Of a stretch of DNA of 30,638 nucleotides, positions 15,214 through 22,953 are shown piece by piece (position 1 is the stretch's first letter; each line of letters begins with the position of its first letter). Position numbers and translations under genes: made by a program. The notes below the pieces were generated by a model that searched no databases, had not been told where the DNA came from, and worked only from the letters and a program-made list of their open reading frames with translations. The DNA comes from Treponemataceae bacterium (GTDB taxonomy: Bacteria > Spirochaetota > Spirochaetia > Treponematales > Treponemataceae). The stretch lies in assembly GCA_024402455.1 (NCBI GenBank), contig JAKSTS010000009.1, positions 1 through 30,638 on the forward strand. The letters run 5' to 3'.

Positions 15214-16764
15214 TTACACAACACGATAATCTGCAATGACCCAATCATATGCTTTTAGATTTAACGGAGTACCGCAATACTGACATTTGCCGCCGTCTAA
15301 AAGAGAAACAGAACTGCCGCAGTTTTTGCATTTCAACATTGAAGGTTCGCATACAGCTTCTGTTTTGCAGGCTGAATCTTTTACAAAAGACATCTTTACG
15401 TTTTCGCTTGTTTCATAAAAGCCAGAGTCTTTTACACAGATTAGGTTTAATTTTGCAGATAATTCAATTCTGCTTTCTTTTTCGTCAAATGAAGTGTTTT
15501 CAAATGTAATATTGGTTACATCCATATCAATAACATCAGAATATTTTTGAAAAAAAACGCTCAAATCTTTTTCTGCAAAAACAGAAACCTGTTCACATTT
15601 GTCTGCATAATGAATTGTTGCAAGTTTATTCTGAATATTGCTGAAAAAATATTCTTTAGAAAAAAGCGGATCATTTTTTCTGATTTCGTCTGCAATTAAT
15701 AAATTTCTGTCTTCATTTTCTTTAAGGAATTTTAATGCAGTGTATTTTGCAGAATGCTTCAGCTGAATAAATGGAAAAATGAAAATAAAAAAGCCGATTT
15801 TTGCAAAAAAGCCCATAGCCAAAGCCAACAAAGCAGCGCCCAAAATGGCACATGAGATGCTCAGTATTATTCCGTCTTTTTCTTTAACTGCAATAAAAGC
15901 AAACTCTACAAGACTCAAAATAAAGGCTGGAATTGCACCTGCTAAAAAAGCTTTTCGTTCAAAAAACTTTCTTCTGTCTTTATATTTTGCATATTCAACT
16001 TCATAGTCGCGACGCAATGCAAAATTGCTTATACGCTTTCCTAAATCTGTAACAGTAAATTTTGTATTACAATAATCACATCCATCAAGCAGATTTTCTC
16101 TTGTTGCTTTGTTTCCACAGTTCGGACAAGTTATTCCGTCATTTTTACCTCTTTTGGCATTCAAAATGTTATAGTTTGCAACTTCATTGTCTGTTTTTGT
16201 AAACAAATGGGAACCGGCTGCATAAGTGCGTTTTGCATCAATTCTTTCTTTAGCTTCTGTAATTTCATATTTGCCGTCAAAATAACTCTGTTTTGTAACA
16301 GACAAACCGGCATATGTTTTTCTCTCTGCTTCAAATTTCAAAGAAACATTTTTTTTGTCCATGCGGAGTTTCTGCAAATAAAGCATATGCCAGTAAAGTT
16401 GAGTTGCTGTATTTTGAACGACCGAATTCGGCTTTATGCCAATCGAAGAAAAAAATTCATACACACTTTCTCTAAATGCAGAAATAAGAGAATCATCTTC
16501 ATTTTCATCCTGTTTGCCAGCCTGGTTTGGTTTTATATACCCGTTTATTTCGTCTTTTAATGTCTGCGACTTCGCTTTCCATGCAGGAATGCAGAAAATG
16601 AATAAAAAAACAAAACCTGCAAAAAGACAGAAACCACCAGTTACAGCAGAAAATACAACAGAACCTGTAGAACCATTAACATCATTAGAAAAAGCAGCAC
16701 CAACAATGCCGCCGCCAATGCAAAAAGCAGCCACTGTCAATGCAGTAGATTGAAATCTATTCAT
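15214..16764 (-). CDS. Membrane protein with two zinc ribbons and a Tim44-like domain
   Basis: This 516-residue protein has two N-terminal membrane segments (about 8-27 and 35-60), a charged region, and a zinc ribbon (CPNCG … CDYC, about 215-235). Two or more membrane segments follow (about 275-330), then a soluble region starting FSKEYFFSNIQNKLATIHYA, which resembles a Tim44-like fold, and a closing zinc ribbon (CKNCGSSV … CQYCGTPLN). Bacterial Tim44-like proteins with zinc ribbons are uncharacterised membrane proteins; a scaffold or transport-linked role is only a guess. The start has AGGAAG close upstream. It lies 37 bases after the stop of the upstream gene in the same direction, so they probably form an operon. 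Confidence 0.7.
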   Translation of the reverse strand: MNRFQSTALTVAAFCIGGGIVGAAFSNDVNGSTGSVVFSAVTGGFCLFAGFVFLFIFCIPAWKAKSQTLKDEINGYIKPNQAGKQDENEDDSLISAFRESVYEFFSSIGIKPNSVVQNTATQLYWHMLYLQKLRMDKKNVSLKFEAERKTYAGLSVTKQSYFDGKYEITEAKERIDAKRTYAAGSHLFTKTDNEVANYNILNAKRGKNDGITCPNCGNKATRENLLDGCDYCNTKFTVTDLGKRISNFALRRDYEVEYAKYKDRRKFFERKAFLAGAIPAFILSLVEFAFIAVKEKDGIILSISCAILGAALLALAMGFFAKIGFFIFIFPFIQLKHSAKYTALKFLKENEDRNLLIADEIRKNDPLFSKEYFFSNIQNKLATIHYADKCEQVSVFAEKDLSVFFQKYSDVIDMDVTNITFENTSFDEKESRIELSAKLNLICVKDSGFYETSENVKMSFVKDSACKTEAVCEPSMLKCKNCGSSVSLLDGGKCQYCGTPLNLKAYDWVIADYRVV

Positions 16765-16801
16765 ATAAACTTCCTTCTTGTGTTTTTAATGAAGCAACCT
16801 G

Positions 16802-17371
16802 CTATTTTTCTGCTTTGGGAAGAACAGTTATGCCAAGCGTTTTTTGATTTTCAGCAGCAGGCCATGGAGCAAAAGATAAACCTAATGCAACAGATGCAGC
16901 TTTTTCTGCAAAAGTTTCTTCGCCTGCAGCAGCATTTTTTATCTGCTCTTTTTTGGAATTCACATAATTGCAGACAATTTCATATGCTTTTTCATAATCT
17001 TTTACAAGAATAAACAGCCTGATTGAAAAAATGCCGGTAATTGTTGAAGGAACACCGCCGTAGAGCTTGTTCGCATTTTCATTTTCAACAAACGTCGGAA
17101 TATCGTCTGCTGCAAGCAAACTGCGGATTAATGAACAGTCCTGCAGCCCGCCAAGAATTAAAAACAGCTGATACGGTTCGCCATTTTTTACACCTTCGAA
17201 ATATTCTTTTTCAAAATCTTCTGTTTCATCAAAGTCTTCTTCGATTGTCTGTTCTTCAGTCTTATATTCCAAATCAATATCAGCAGGTTCTTCTTTGCCA
17301 CGCTTTTGAATCTGCTTTTTTAAGAAAAAATAAAAACCAAGAAATAAAATCACAAAAAGAATAAGGTTCAT
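16802..17371 (-). CDS. DUF2007-like membrane-anchored protein
   Basis: This 189-residue protein has one N-terminal membrane segment (LILFVILFLGFYFFL), an acidic linker (about 25-58), and a domain with LILGGLQDCSLIRSLLAADD, IPTFVENEN and IRLFILVKDYEKAYEIV. That pattern (small-molecule-binding-like ferredoxin fold, 'lls.Gi.a.v.n … l.V...d.e.A.el') resembles DUF2007, called 'putative signal transducing protein'; the match is by eye. A GGAG site precedes the ATG. It is the first gene of the probable operon with the Tim44-like protein. Confidence 0.6.
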   Translation of the reverse strand: MNLILFVILFLGFYFFLKKQIQKRGKEEPADIDLEYKTEEQTIEEDFDETEDFEKEYFEGVKNGEPYQLFLILGGLQDCSLIRSLLAADDIPTFVENENANKLYGGVPSTITGIFSIRLFILVKDYEKAYEIVCNYVNSKKEQIKNAAAGEETFAEKAASVALGLSFAPWPAAENQKTLGITVLPKAEK

Positions 17372-17480
17372 AATTCAGCTCTCCAAAATATAACGGTTGA
17401 AATTCAGTTTAGCACTCATTCACAATAAAAATCCGCAATTTGCACCAAACCAATAGAAAATTATTTTCTTTATCTTTAAT

Positions 17481-17515
17481 GACGAACCTCGACGCAGAGC
17501 GTTCGAGGTATCGTC
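17481..17515. repeat. Palindromic repeat with GACGCAGAGCG core, unit 1
   Basis: Nested arms GACGA/TCGTC, ACCTCGA/TCGAGGT and CGC/GCG surround a central AGA. It shares the core GACGCAGAGCG with the next unit. Intergenic, downstream side of the XRE gene. Confidence 0.7.
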
Positions 17516-17543
17516 GTTCTAAAAGGAAATTGCACTCCAGGTC

Positions 17544-17580
17544 CAATACCCTTCATACGACGCAGAGCGTCGGGGTATTG
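17544..17580. repeat. Palindromic repeat with GACGCAGAGCG core, unit 2
   Basis: Outer arms CAATACCC (17544-17551) and GGGTATTG (17573-17580) enclose an inner hairpin GACGC-AGA-GCGTC (17559-17571). Same core as unit 1 but different flanking arms. Confidence 0.7.
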
Positions 17581-17727
17581 AACCCGTCGGCGCGAATAAA
17601 TCAAGATAACTTTAAATTTGTCAATTTTCAAGAAAATATATTTATAAAAGAATAAGTAAACTGAATGTCGAATTTTATTAAAAGAGATGTGAAATTTATT
17701 CTGACATACGAGGCTGAAAGCTGTGAG

Positions 17728-17818
17728 ATCCCGAAATAAATTCGGGATGACAATCTCCGTAGTCATGCTGAACTTGTTTCAGCATCTGTTTAATAAGACC
17801 CTGAAACCAGTTCAGGGT
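17728..17818. repeat. Three consecutive GTCAT-N-CTGAA-type hairpins
   Basis: ATCCCGAA/TTCGGGAT (17728-17748), ATGCTGAA/TTCAGCAT (17765-17785) and ACCCTGAA/TTCAGGGT (17798-17818), each with 8-bp arms, a 5-nt loop and a neighbouring GTCAT or ATGAC/GTGAC. The same design occurs twice inside the MITE-like element. The whole 17372-17898 gap holds only such repeats, and I see no gene in it. Confidence 0.8.
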
Positions 17819-17898
17819 GACACCTTGTACAAGTAATTAAATAAACCGGTTGCGAGTTCTGCAACGCAAAATCTCGCATGCCAAACTCGTTTAAAGGT

Positions 17899-18504
17899 CT
17901 ATTTCAAAACTTTTTTCTGCCAGCTTTTTTTGCCGCATTCCGGGCATTTCATGTATTTTGTAAGACCCATATGTGGTGACCAGACAGAAGCTTTGTAACT
18001 TGGAACATGTTTATGACCACATTTGCTGCACTGATAATAACCGGTTTTTGTTTCAATTCTCCAGCAGAAAGGTGCAACTAAAAGGACAATTAAAAAACTA
18101 ATTCCAAGAATAATGCCTCGAATCCAGTTTTCAGTAACCAGATAAGAACTTATAAGGCAGCCGCCAACAATTGTAAAAACCATTAATGCAATAAGAACAT
18201 ATTCTGTGTGAATAAGCATTTTGTTGGTGCGTTCATTTAATGCAGCCAGTTCAATAAGATTTTTTTCCATGATTTCTGTGTTGTTTTCCATAGATATTTT
18301 TTCTCCTGTTAATAATTCGTTTACGGAGATTTCCAGGATTTTACCTAGATCCAGCATAAGTCCTGCATCTGGCAAACAGATTCCTCTTTCCCATTTTGAA
18401 ATTGCCCTGTCTGTAATGCCAAGTTTTTCAGAAAGTTCACTTTGAGTCAGATTGTGCACTTTTCTCTGTTCACCAATGAATTTTCCAATCTTAATTTGAT
18501 CCAT
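17899..18504 (-). CDS. XRE-family regulator with membrane segments and zinc ribbon
   Basis: This 201-residue protein has an XRE helix-turn-helix at residues 4-69 (IGKFIGEQRKVHNLTQSELS, ITDRAISKWERGICLPD, LGKILEISVNELLTGEK). A helical linker follows, then two membrane segments (about 103-123 and 130-151) and a C-terminal zinc ribbon (CSKCGHKH … CPECGKKSW). Membrane-tethered XRE proteins of this design are common in Firmicutes and spirochaetes; targets are unknown. AGGAG lies 6 bases before the ATG, and a 25-bp inverted repeat lies in the promoter region. Confidence 0.85.
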   Translation of the reverse strand: MDQIKIGKFIGEQRKVHNLTQSELSEKLGITDRAISKWERGICLPDAGLMLDLGKILEISVNELLTGEKISMENNTEIMEKNLIELAALNERTNKMLIHTEYVLIALMVFTIVGGCLISSYLVTENWIRGIILGISFLIVLLVAPFCWRIETKTGYYQCSKCGHKHVPSYKASVWSPHMGLTKYMKCPECGKKSWQKKVLK

Positions 18505-18536
18505 AATTTACTCCTAAAAACTCCATGTAATTTTTT

Positions 18537-18561
18537 ATCAAGACTCATTTGATCTCTTGAT
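18537..18561. promoter_or_regulatory. Inverted repeat, possible operator of the XRE gene
   Basis: ATCAAGA (18537-18543) and TCTTGAT (18555-18561) with an 11-nt spacer, 33 to 57 bases before the XRE start codon. XRE regulators often bind such sites next to their own gene; not tested. Confidence 0.4.
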
Positions 18562-18664
18562 GATTCAAACATAACAGAGAACACATCTATTTTAAACAAA
18601 CCGGTGGTTGAGTTGCAATTATATCCTTAATTTTAAGAAATTTATTTATAAAATGTATTGATTA

Positions 18665-18694
18665 TAAAAAAAGCAGCTTCCTGTTGAAAACTGC
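18665..18694 (-). terminator. Terminator after the small membrane-protein gene
   Basis: On the minus strand GCAGTTTT pairs with the segment ending GCTGC (four Watson-Crick pairs, then A-T and G-U pairs), followed by seven T. It separates the small membrane-protein gene from the XRE gene. Confidence 0.7.
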
Positions 18695-18709
18695 CTTTCA
18701 GATTCTTTG

Positions 18710-18913
18710 TTATTCTGAATCTTTTTTATCTTTTTTTGCAAGTTTTGTATAAGTAATAGAACATATTAAGAACATTACAAAACAAAAGGCATCAAGAAAG
18801 AATTTCACAGAAAAACCTTTGTCTATAAAATCTAAAACACCAACTAAAGCCCAAATTAATGTACAGATAATAAACAAAATAGCTGATGTTTTGTTTTGTT
18901 TAGAATTTTTCAT
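18710..18913 (-). CDS. Small two-segment membrane protein
   Basis: This 67-residue protein reads MKNSKQNKTS, a membrane segment AILFIICTLIWALVGVLDF, a short loop IDKGFSVKF, a second segment FLDAFCFVMFLICSITY and a lysine-rich tail. An AGAAGAG site lies 5 bases before the ATG and a terminator follows, both supporting a real gene. No family recognised. It lies 20 bases from the second aspS tail. Confidence 0.65.
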   Translation of the reverse strand: MKNSKQNKTSAILFIICTLIWALVGVLDFIDKGFSVKFFLDAFCFVMFLICSITYTKLAKKDKKDSE

Positions 18914-18933
18914 TTTTCTCTTCTTTTATATTT

Positions 18934-19005
18934 TTATTTTTCTACATCGTAGCAAGTAATGTGCAAATCTTTCAACTGCTGCTCATACGTCTGGTCAAGG
19001 GACGT
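18934..19005 (-). pseudogene. Second, diverged copy of the aspS 3' end
   Basis: On the minus strand, in the same frame as aspS, this reads LDQTYEQQLKDLHITCYDVEK and a TAA at 18934-18936. The intact aspS ends VDEQLLKDLHISCYDVEA. At DNA level about 45 bases match at roughly 80%. The remnant has no start and is cut off from aspS by several in-frame stops and about 100 bp of hairpin-rich DNA. Confidence 0.8.
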
Positions 19006-19074
19006 TCGCCTTCGGCTCTCTCAAGCCCTTGACACAGCCGTTTGACGGGTTTCTGATAAATCATAAACCCGTCA
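18994..19074. repeat. Two hairpins between the aspS stop and the second aspS tail
   Basis: GTCAAGGG (18994-19001) pairs with CCCTTGAC (19026-19033). TGACGGGTTT (19043-19052) pairs perfectly with AAACCCGTCA (19065-19074). The segment is more GC-rich than its surroundings. An 11-bp sequence GTCCTATGGAC at 19091-19101 recurs inverted inside aspS at 19177-19187. Confidence 0.75.
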
Positions 19075-19104
19075 TCGCCCATCGGACTGCGTCCTATGGA
19101 CTTA

Positions 19105-20937
19105 TTATGCTTCTACGTCGTAGCAGCTGATGTGCAAGTCTTTTAGCAGCTGCTCGTCAACTGCACTTGGGCACTCGTCCATAGGACTTGCTGCGAGGTT
19201 GTTTTTCGGGAATGCAATTACTTCGTGAATTGATTCTTCGTGACGCATAAGCATTACCAGACGGTCGAGTCCTGGTGCAATTCCTCCGTGTGGCGGAGCA
19301 CCAAATTTGAATGCCTGTACAAGGAAGCCGAATGCTTTCTGTGCACGTTCTTCTGAGTAACCGACAATCTTGAAGATTCTCTGCTGCAAAGCCGGGTCGT
19401 TAATACGCATAGAACCAGAAGCCAATTCATAGCCGTTCAAAACCAAGTCGTACAAGTCGCCTTTTACAGCACCCGGGTCGCTTTCAAGTATATCCCAGTA
19501 CTGTTTCTGTGGAAGTGTGAACATATGGTGTTCTGTTTCCCAAGAGTTTGTTTCTTCGTTGAATGCAAAATATGGAAAGTCGATAATCCATGCAAAATGA
19601 AATTCATCTTTTGGATTGTAAAGGTTCAAGTCTTTGCCAAGCTGCTTACGAACAGCACCAAGAGCAGTACATGCAACCTGCCAGTTTTCATCTGAAACAA
19701 AAAGCAGCAGGTCGTTCTTCTCTGCACCGAGTTTTGCACAAACTTCAGCTTCTTTTCCAGTATAGAACTTAGAAATTCCGCCTTCAAAAACACCTTCTGC
19801 ATTTACTTTCATCCATGCAAGGCCTTTTGCCTTATATTTCTTAGCAACAGATTCCAGAGCTTCAACGTTTTTGCGGCTGTATTTATCTGCAACGTTTTTA
19901 ACAACAAGCGCTTTAAGTCCACTGCGTTTATGTCTTTGAATGTCGCGGCCTGCATTTGCAGCCCCTGCTTTAAATGCGTTGAAGTCAGACAAATCTGCCA
20001 TAAAAGTTGCATCCTGCATCTTGAGGTCAAAACGCAAATCTGGTTTATCTGAACCGTAAAAATCAAAAGCGTCTTCCCATGCAATGCGTTCAAACTTTGC
20101 AGGCAAATCGTAATTCATTGTCTTTTTGAAAATATACTGCATCATTCCTTCTGTTGTAGAAAGAACTTCTTCGCGGTTTGTAAAAGACATTTCCATATCA
20201 ATCTGAGTAAATTCAGGCTGACGGTCACCACGAGCATCTTCATCACGGTAACAGCGTGCAATCTGGAAATATTTATCAAATCCAGAAACCATCAAAAGCT
20301 GTTTGTAAAGCTGCGGACTCTGTGGCAAAGAATAGAATTTTCCTGGGTGAACACGTGACGGAACCAAGTAGTCGCGTGCGCCTTCCGGTGTAGACTTGAT
20401 GAAAGTTGGTGTTTCAATTTCAAGAAAGCCTTTACCTGTCAAATATTCGCGTGTCGCAAAAGTAACCTGACTGCGCAAAATGATATTCTGCTGCATCGGG
20501 TCGCGGCGTAAGTCCAAATAACGATACTTCAAACGTAAGTCTTCGTTAGGAATTACAATTGTTCCGTCTTTCTGGCGGACTTCTTCAATAGAAAAAGGCA
20601 GTTCCTGAGAAGCTGTAAAGATTTCAATGTCAGAAGCTTCAACTTCAATTTCACCAGTTGCCATGTCTTTGTTAATATCTTTTTCAGCACGGGCATTAAC
20701 TACACCCTCAACTGCAATACAATATTCAGATTTGAGCGATGAAGCAATTTTTTTAACTTCATCGCTGGCCTTGTCGCCAACCATAACTTGAGTGATTCCA
20801 TAGCGGTCACGGAGGCGAATAAATACAAGTCCACCCAAGTCGCGGGTGCGACTTACCCAACCATTCAATACAACTTTCTTGCCGACATCAGCTTTTGTAA
20901 GCTCGCCGCAAGTTACTGTACGTTTAGAGTTCTGCAT
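19105..20937 (-). CDS. aspS: Aspartyl-tRNA synthetase, bacterial type
   Basis: The start is set at the ATG ending at 20937 (MQNSKRTVTCGEL), giving 610 residues, the usual bacterial length; AGGAAA lies upstream and the longer reading from 21009 would run into the repeat element. The order is anticodon-binding OB fold (VVLNGWVSRTRDLGGLVFIR), class II catalytic core (YLDLRRDPMQQN; QSPQLYKQLLMVSGFD; FQIARCYRDEDARGDRQPEF), the GAD insertion typical of bacterial AspRS (about 300-420), and motif 3 near the end (APGLDRLVMLM). It charges tRNA-Asp; discriminating versus tRNA-Asn charging cannot be judged here. The 3' end is duplicated downstream. Confidence 0.97.
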   Translation of the reverse strand: MQNSKRTVTCGELTKADVGKKVVLNGWVSRTRDLGGLVFIRLRDRYGITQVMVGDKASDEVKKIASSLKSEYCIAVEGVVNARAEKDINKDMATGEIEVEASDIEIFTASQELPFSIEEVRQKDGTIVIPNEDLRLKYRYLDLRRDPMQQNIILRSQVTFATREYLTGKGFLEIETPTFIKSTPEGARDYLVPSRVHPGKFYSLPQSPQLYKQLLMVSGFDKYFQIARCYRDEDARGDRQPEFTQIDMEMSFTNREEVLSTTEGMMQYIFKKTMNYDLPAKFERIAWEDAFDFYGSDKPDLRFDLKMQDATFMADLSDFNAFKAGAANAGRDIQRHKRSGLKALVVKNVADKYSRKNVEALESVAKKYKAKGLAWMKVNAEGVFEGGISKFYTGKEAEVCAKLGAEKNDLLLFVSDENWQVACTALGAVRKQLGKDLNLYNPKDEFHFAWIIDFPYFAFNEETNSWETEHHMFTLPQKQYWDILESDPGAVKGDLYDLVLNGYELASGSMRINDPALQQRIFKIVGYSEERAQKAFGFLVQAFKFGAPPHGGIAPGLDRLVMLMRHEESIHEVIAFPKNNLAASPMDECPSAVDEQLLKDLHISCYDVEA

Positions 20938-20973
20938 TTTATATTTCCTAAAAATAAAAATTTTAAAGGTCAG

Positions 20974-21096
20974 CTGAGGATGTCTAAACAGTTCAATACA
21001 TAATGTCATTCTGAATTTAGTTCAGAATCTATACGCTATATACAGCATAGATGCCGAACTAAATTCGGCATGACAATTCTTTTTAGGCAGCCCCAG
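20974..21096. mobile_element. MITE-like repeat, copy 3
   Basis: Three mismatches in 121 positions against the copies at 1897 and 3351. Its ends form an imperfect 18-bp inverted repeat: CTGAGGATGTCTAAACAG at the left and, read from the other strand, CTGGGGCTGCCTAAAAAG at the right (14 of 18 equal). It ends 36 bases before the aspS start codon, so it lies in the aspS leader or promoter. I see no clear target-site duplication. Confidence 0.75.
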
Positions 21097-21217
21097 ATTC
21101 CATAAAGATGTCTACATATATTATTGCAGATTTTACTTAAATTCAATTAGTCAAAATGTATAAAGACAAAAGCCGGACAATCACGAGTACAAAAAATGCG
21201 CAAGACACAAGATTTGA

Positions 21218-21246
21218 TTGACATATTTCGATTGTCATTTTATCTT
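21218..21246 (+). promoter_or_regulatory. Probable promoter of the GH5 gene
   Basis: A perfect TTGACA (21218-21223), a 17-nt spacer and TATCTT (21241-21246). It predicts a leader of about 90 nt before the ATG at 21345. No riboswitch recognised. Confidence 0.55.
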
Positions 21247-21344
21247 AATTTTGGTTGTTTTTTTTCAACTGAAATTTGCACGTGCGTCTTTTGTTGCACA
21301 TTCATACACCGCTTGTGCGGAGTTATATTTATCAGGAGAATTAT

Positions 21345-22373
21345 ATGTCAAAAATGGAAGGTTTCAAACACGGAATAAATCTTGGAGGCTGGCTGTCTCA
21401 ATGCAATTATGATAAAAAACATTTCGATTCGTTCATACAGGAAAAGGACCTTGAAATTATAAAAAGCTGGAAACTTGACCATGTAAGAGTTCCAGTTGAT
21501 TACAATCTTGTTCAGAACATAGATGGAAGTTTTAAAGACGACGGATTTGTCTATATTGATAATGCAATTGAATGGTGCAGAAAAAATAATCTGAACATGA
21601 TTCTTGATCTGCATAAAACAGCCGGTTATTCATTTTATGAAGGCGATAACGATTTTGGCTTTTTTGAAAACGAAAAATATCAGAATTATTTTTATGCATT
21701 GTGGGAAGAATTTGCAAAACGATATGCAAAAAATGAAAACATGCTCTGCTTTGAGCTTTTAAACGAAGTAACTTTAGAATCTTATTGCAAAATATGGAAT
21801 GCAATTGCAAAAAAATGCATTGAAAAAATCAGAAAAATCTCGCCGACTATCAGAATTCTTGTTGGAAGTTACTGGAACAACAGCGTTTCAACCGTAAAAT
21901 ATATGGATCCGCCGTATGACGAAAACATTATCTACAATTTTCATTGCTATGAACCGTTGATTTTTACACATCAGGGCGCAGACTGGATTCCGACAATGGA
22001 CACAAATTTCAGGATGAACCTCGATGCAAAATTCAGCGATTATGCAAAGTTTACAAAAGCAAACATTTCGCAGGAAGGCGATGCATTTGAAAAATATGAC
22101 CAGAATAAAAGCCCGGATGTTTCATATTTTGAAAATCTTTTTGCAGACGCACTGCAGGTTGCAAAAGAACGGAATGTCTGCCTTTATTGCGGCGAATATG
22201 GCGTAATTAACAAAACAAACCCGAAAGAAGCACTTAAATGGTACAAGCTTATTTCAAAAGTCTTCGATAAATATGACATCGGCCGCGCAGTCTGGTCATA
22301 TAAAGAAATGGACTTTGGTCTTTTAGACAAATGGATTGAAACCGAAAGAGATGAAGTCCTCAAGTGTCTTTGA
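21345..22373 (+). CDS. Glycoside hydrolase family 5 enzyme, cytoplasmic
   Basis: The start is set at the ATG at 21345 with AGGAG at 21334-21338; the longer reading from 21276 lacks a site. The 342-residue protein has GH5 landmarks in order: FKHGINLGGWLSQ, WKLDHVRVPVDY (Arg48), MILDLHKTAG (His90), CFELLNEV with the acid/base Glu141, YNFHCYEP (His200), the nucleophile Glu284 in LYCGEYGV, and AVWSYKEMDFGLL near the end. All catalytic residues are present. There is no signal peptide, so it probably acts on imported oligosaccharides such as beta-glucans or mannans; the substrate is not determinable. It is alone in its unit. Confidence 0.88.
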   Translation: MSKMEGFKHGINLGGWLSQCNYDKKHFDSFIQEKDLEIIKSWKLDHVRVPVDYNLVQNIDGSFKDDGFVYIDNAIEWCRKNNLNMILDLHKTAGYSFYEGDNDFGFFENEKYQNYFYALWEEFAKRYAKNENMLCFELLNEVTLESYCKIWNAIAKKCIEKIRKISPTIRILVGSYWNNSVSTVKYMDPPYDENIIYNFHCYEPLIFTHQGADWIPTMDTNFRMNLDAKFSDYAKFTKANISQEGDAFEKYDQNKSPDVSYFENLFADALQVAKERNVCLYCGEYGVINKTNPKEALKWYKLISKVFDKYDIGRAVWSYKEMDFGLLDKWIETERDEVLKCL

Positions 22374-22425
22374 TAAAGGCAACCAAAACACGCCACTTCT
22401 TGCACCAACCTTTACCAGTTTGCGT

Positions 22426-22605
22426 GTTACGAAATTACTTCGTGTAATTTCGTAACCTTAAGTTTTGTTTTCACAAAACTTCTCTGCTTGGTGCGCCGTC
22501 CATGGCGCACTAGTTGTACAAAGTACAGTAGATGCGAACACGTAAATTTGCCGGCTATCGGCGTTAGCCGATAGCCGTGCACCGTTTAGGGCTTCGGCGC
22601 CCTAA
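22426..22605. repeat. Cluster of six unlike hairpins
   Basis: In order: GTTACGAAATTAC/GTAATTTCGTAAC (22426-22456, 13-bp arms), AAGTTTTG/CAAAACTT (22460-22481), GTGCGCC/GGCGCAC (22491-22510), GTAC-AAA-GTAC (22516-22526), GGCTATCGGC/GCCGATAGCC (22553-22576) and TTAGGGC/GCCCTAA (22586-22605). None has a useful T run. All are perfect but share no sequence apart from TTCG-type loops in two of them. No gene is visible in 22374-23000. Confidence 0.85.
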
Positions 22606-22752
22606 GGACCGCGGATAATTCACAATTTTTGGTTTTCGCGTCAAAAGGTGGTTCATTTTTTTATTTTGTTCCAGCCGTTTTCTTGCACGAGTCCCGCGAG
22701 TTTGATTTTCGCTTTAGGTTCAATCACATTCTTTGGGTTAATGCGGCGAAAG

Positions 22753-22820
22753 GCTATCAGCAAAGCTGATAGCGGTCAGATTTTTGCTTGCGCAAAAACT
22801 GATAAATTTGCGAAAGCAAA
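22753..22820. repeat. Second cluster of three hairpins before tldD
   Basis: GCTATCAGC-AAA-GCTGATAGC (22753-22773), TCAG(A)TTTTTGC-TTGC-GCAAAAACTGA (22776-22802) and TTTGC-GAAA-GCAAA (22807-22820). Loops are three or four bases. Same general design as the cluster at 22426-22605. Confidence 0.8.
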
Positions 22821-22925
22821 ATCTTGAATTTTAGGGGAAAAACTATTTCTGAGAAGAGGTTCTGTTCCTACCCAAAATTAAAGTTTCAACCGTAAAAAAA
22901 CCAATTATTAAACTTATACTTTGCT

Positions 22926-22953
22926 TTTACAAAAATCGAAAAAATGTTATAAA
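22926..22953 (+). promoter_or_regulatory. Probable tldD promoter
   Basis: TTTACA (22926-22931), a 16-nt spacer and TATAAA (22948-22953), about 47 bases before the start codon. Confidence 0.45.

Noticed and set aside
17440..17766. ORFs on both strands of about 70-96 codons, one reading MTTEIVIPNLFRDLTAF
   Set aside because: They are made of intergenic palindromic repeats; VIPNLFRDL is a typical false translation of such units.
20938..21009. Longer N-terminus of aspS
   Set aside because: The extension would be encoded by the MITE-like repeat and its flank; the normal AspRS start is at 20937 with a ribosome site.
22374..22830. Integron attC sites or a CRISPR array in the hairpin field
   Set aside because: The hairpins differ in sequence and spacing, there are no direct repeats with spacers, and no attC core pair (RYYYAAC with GTTRRRY) flanks them.
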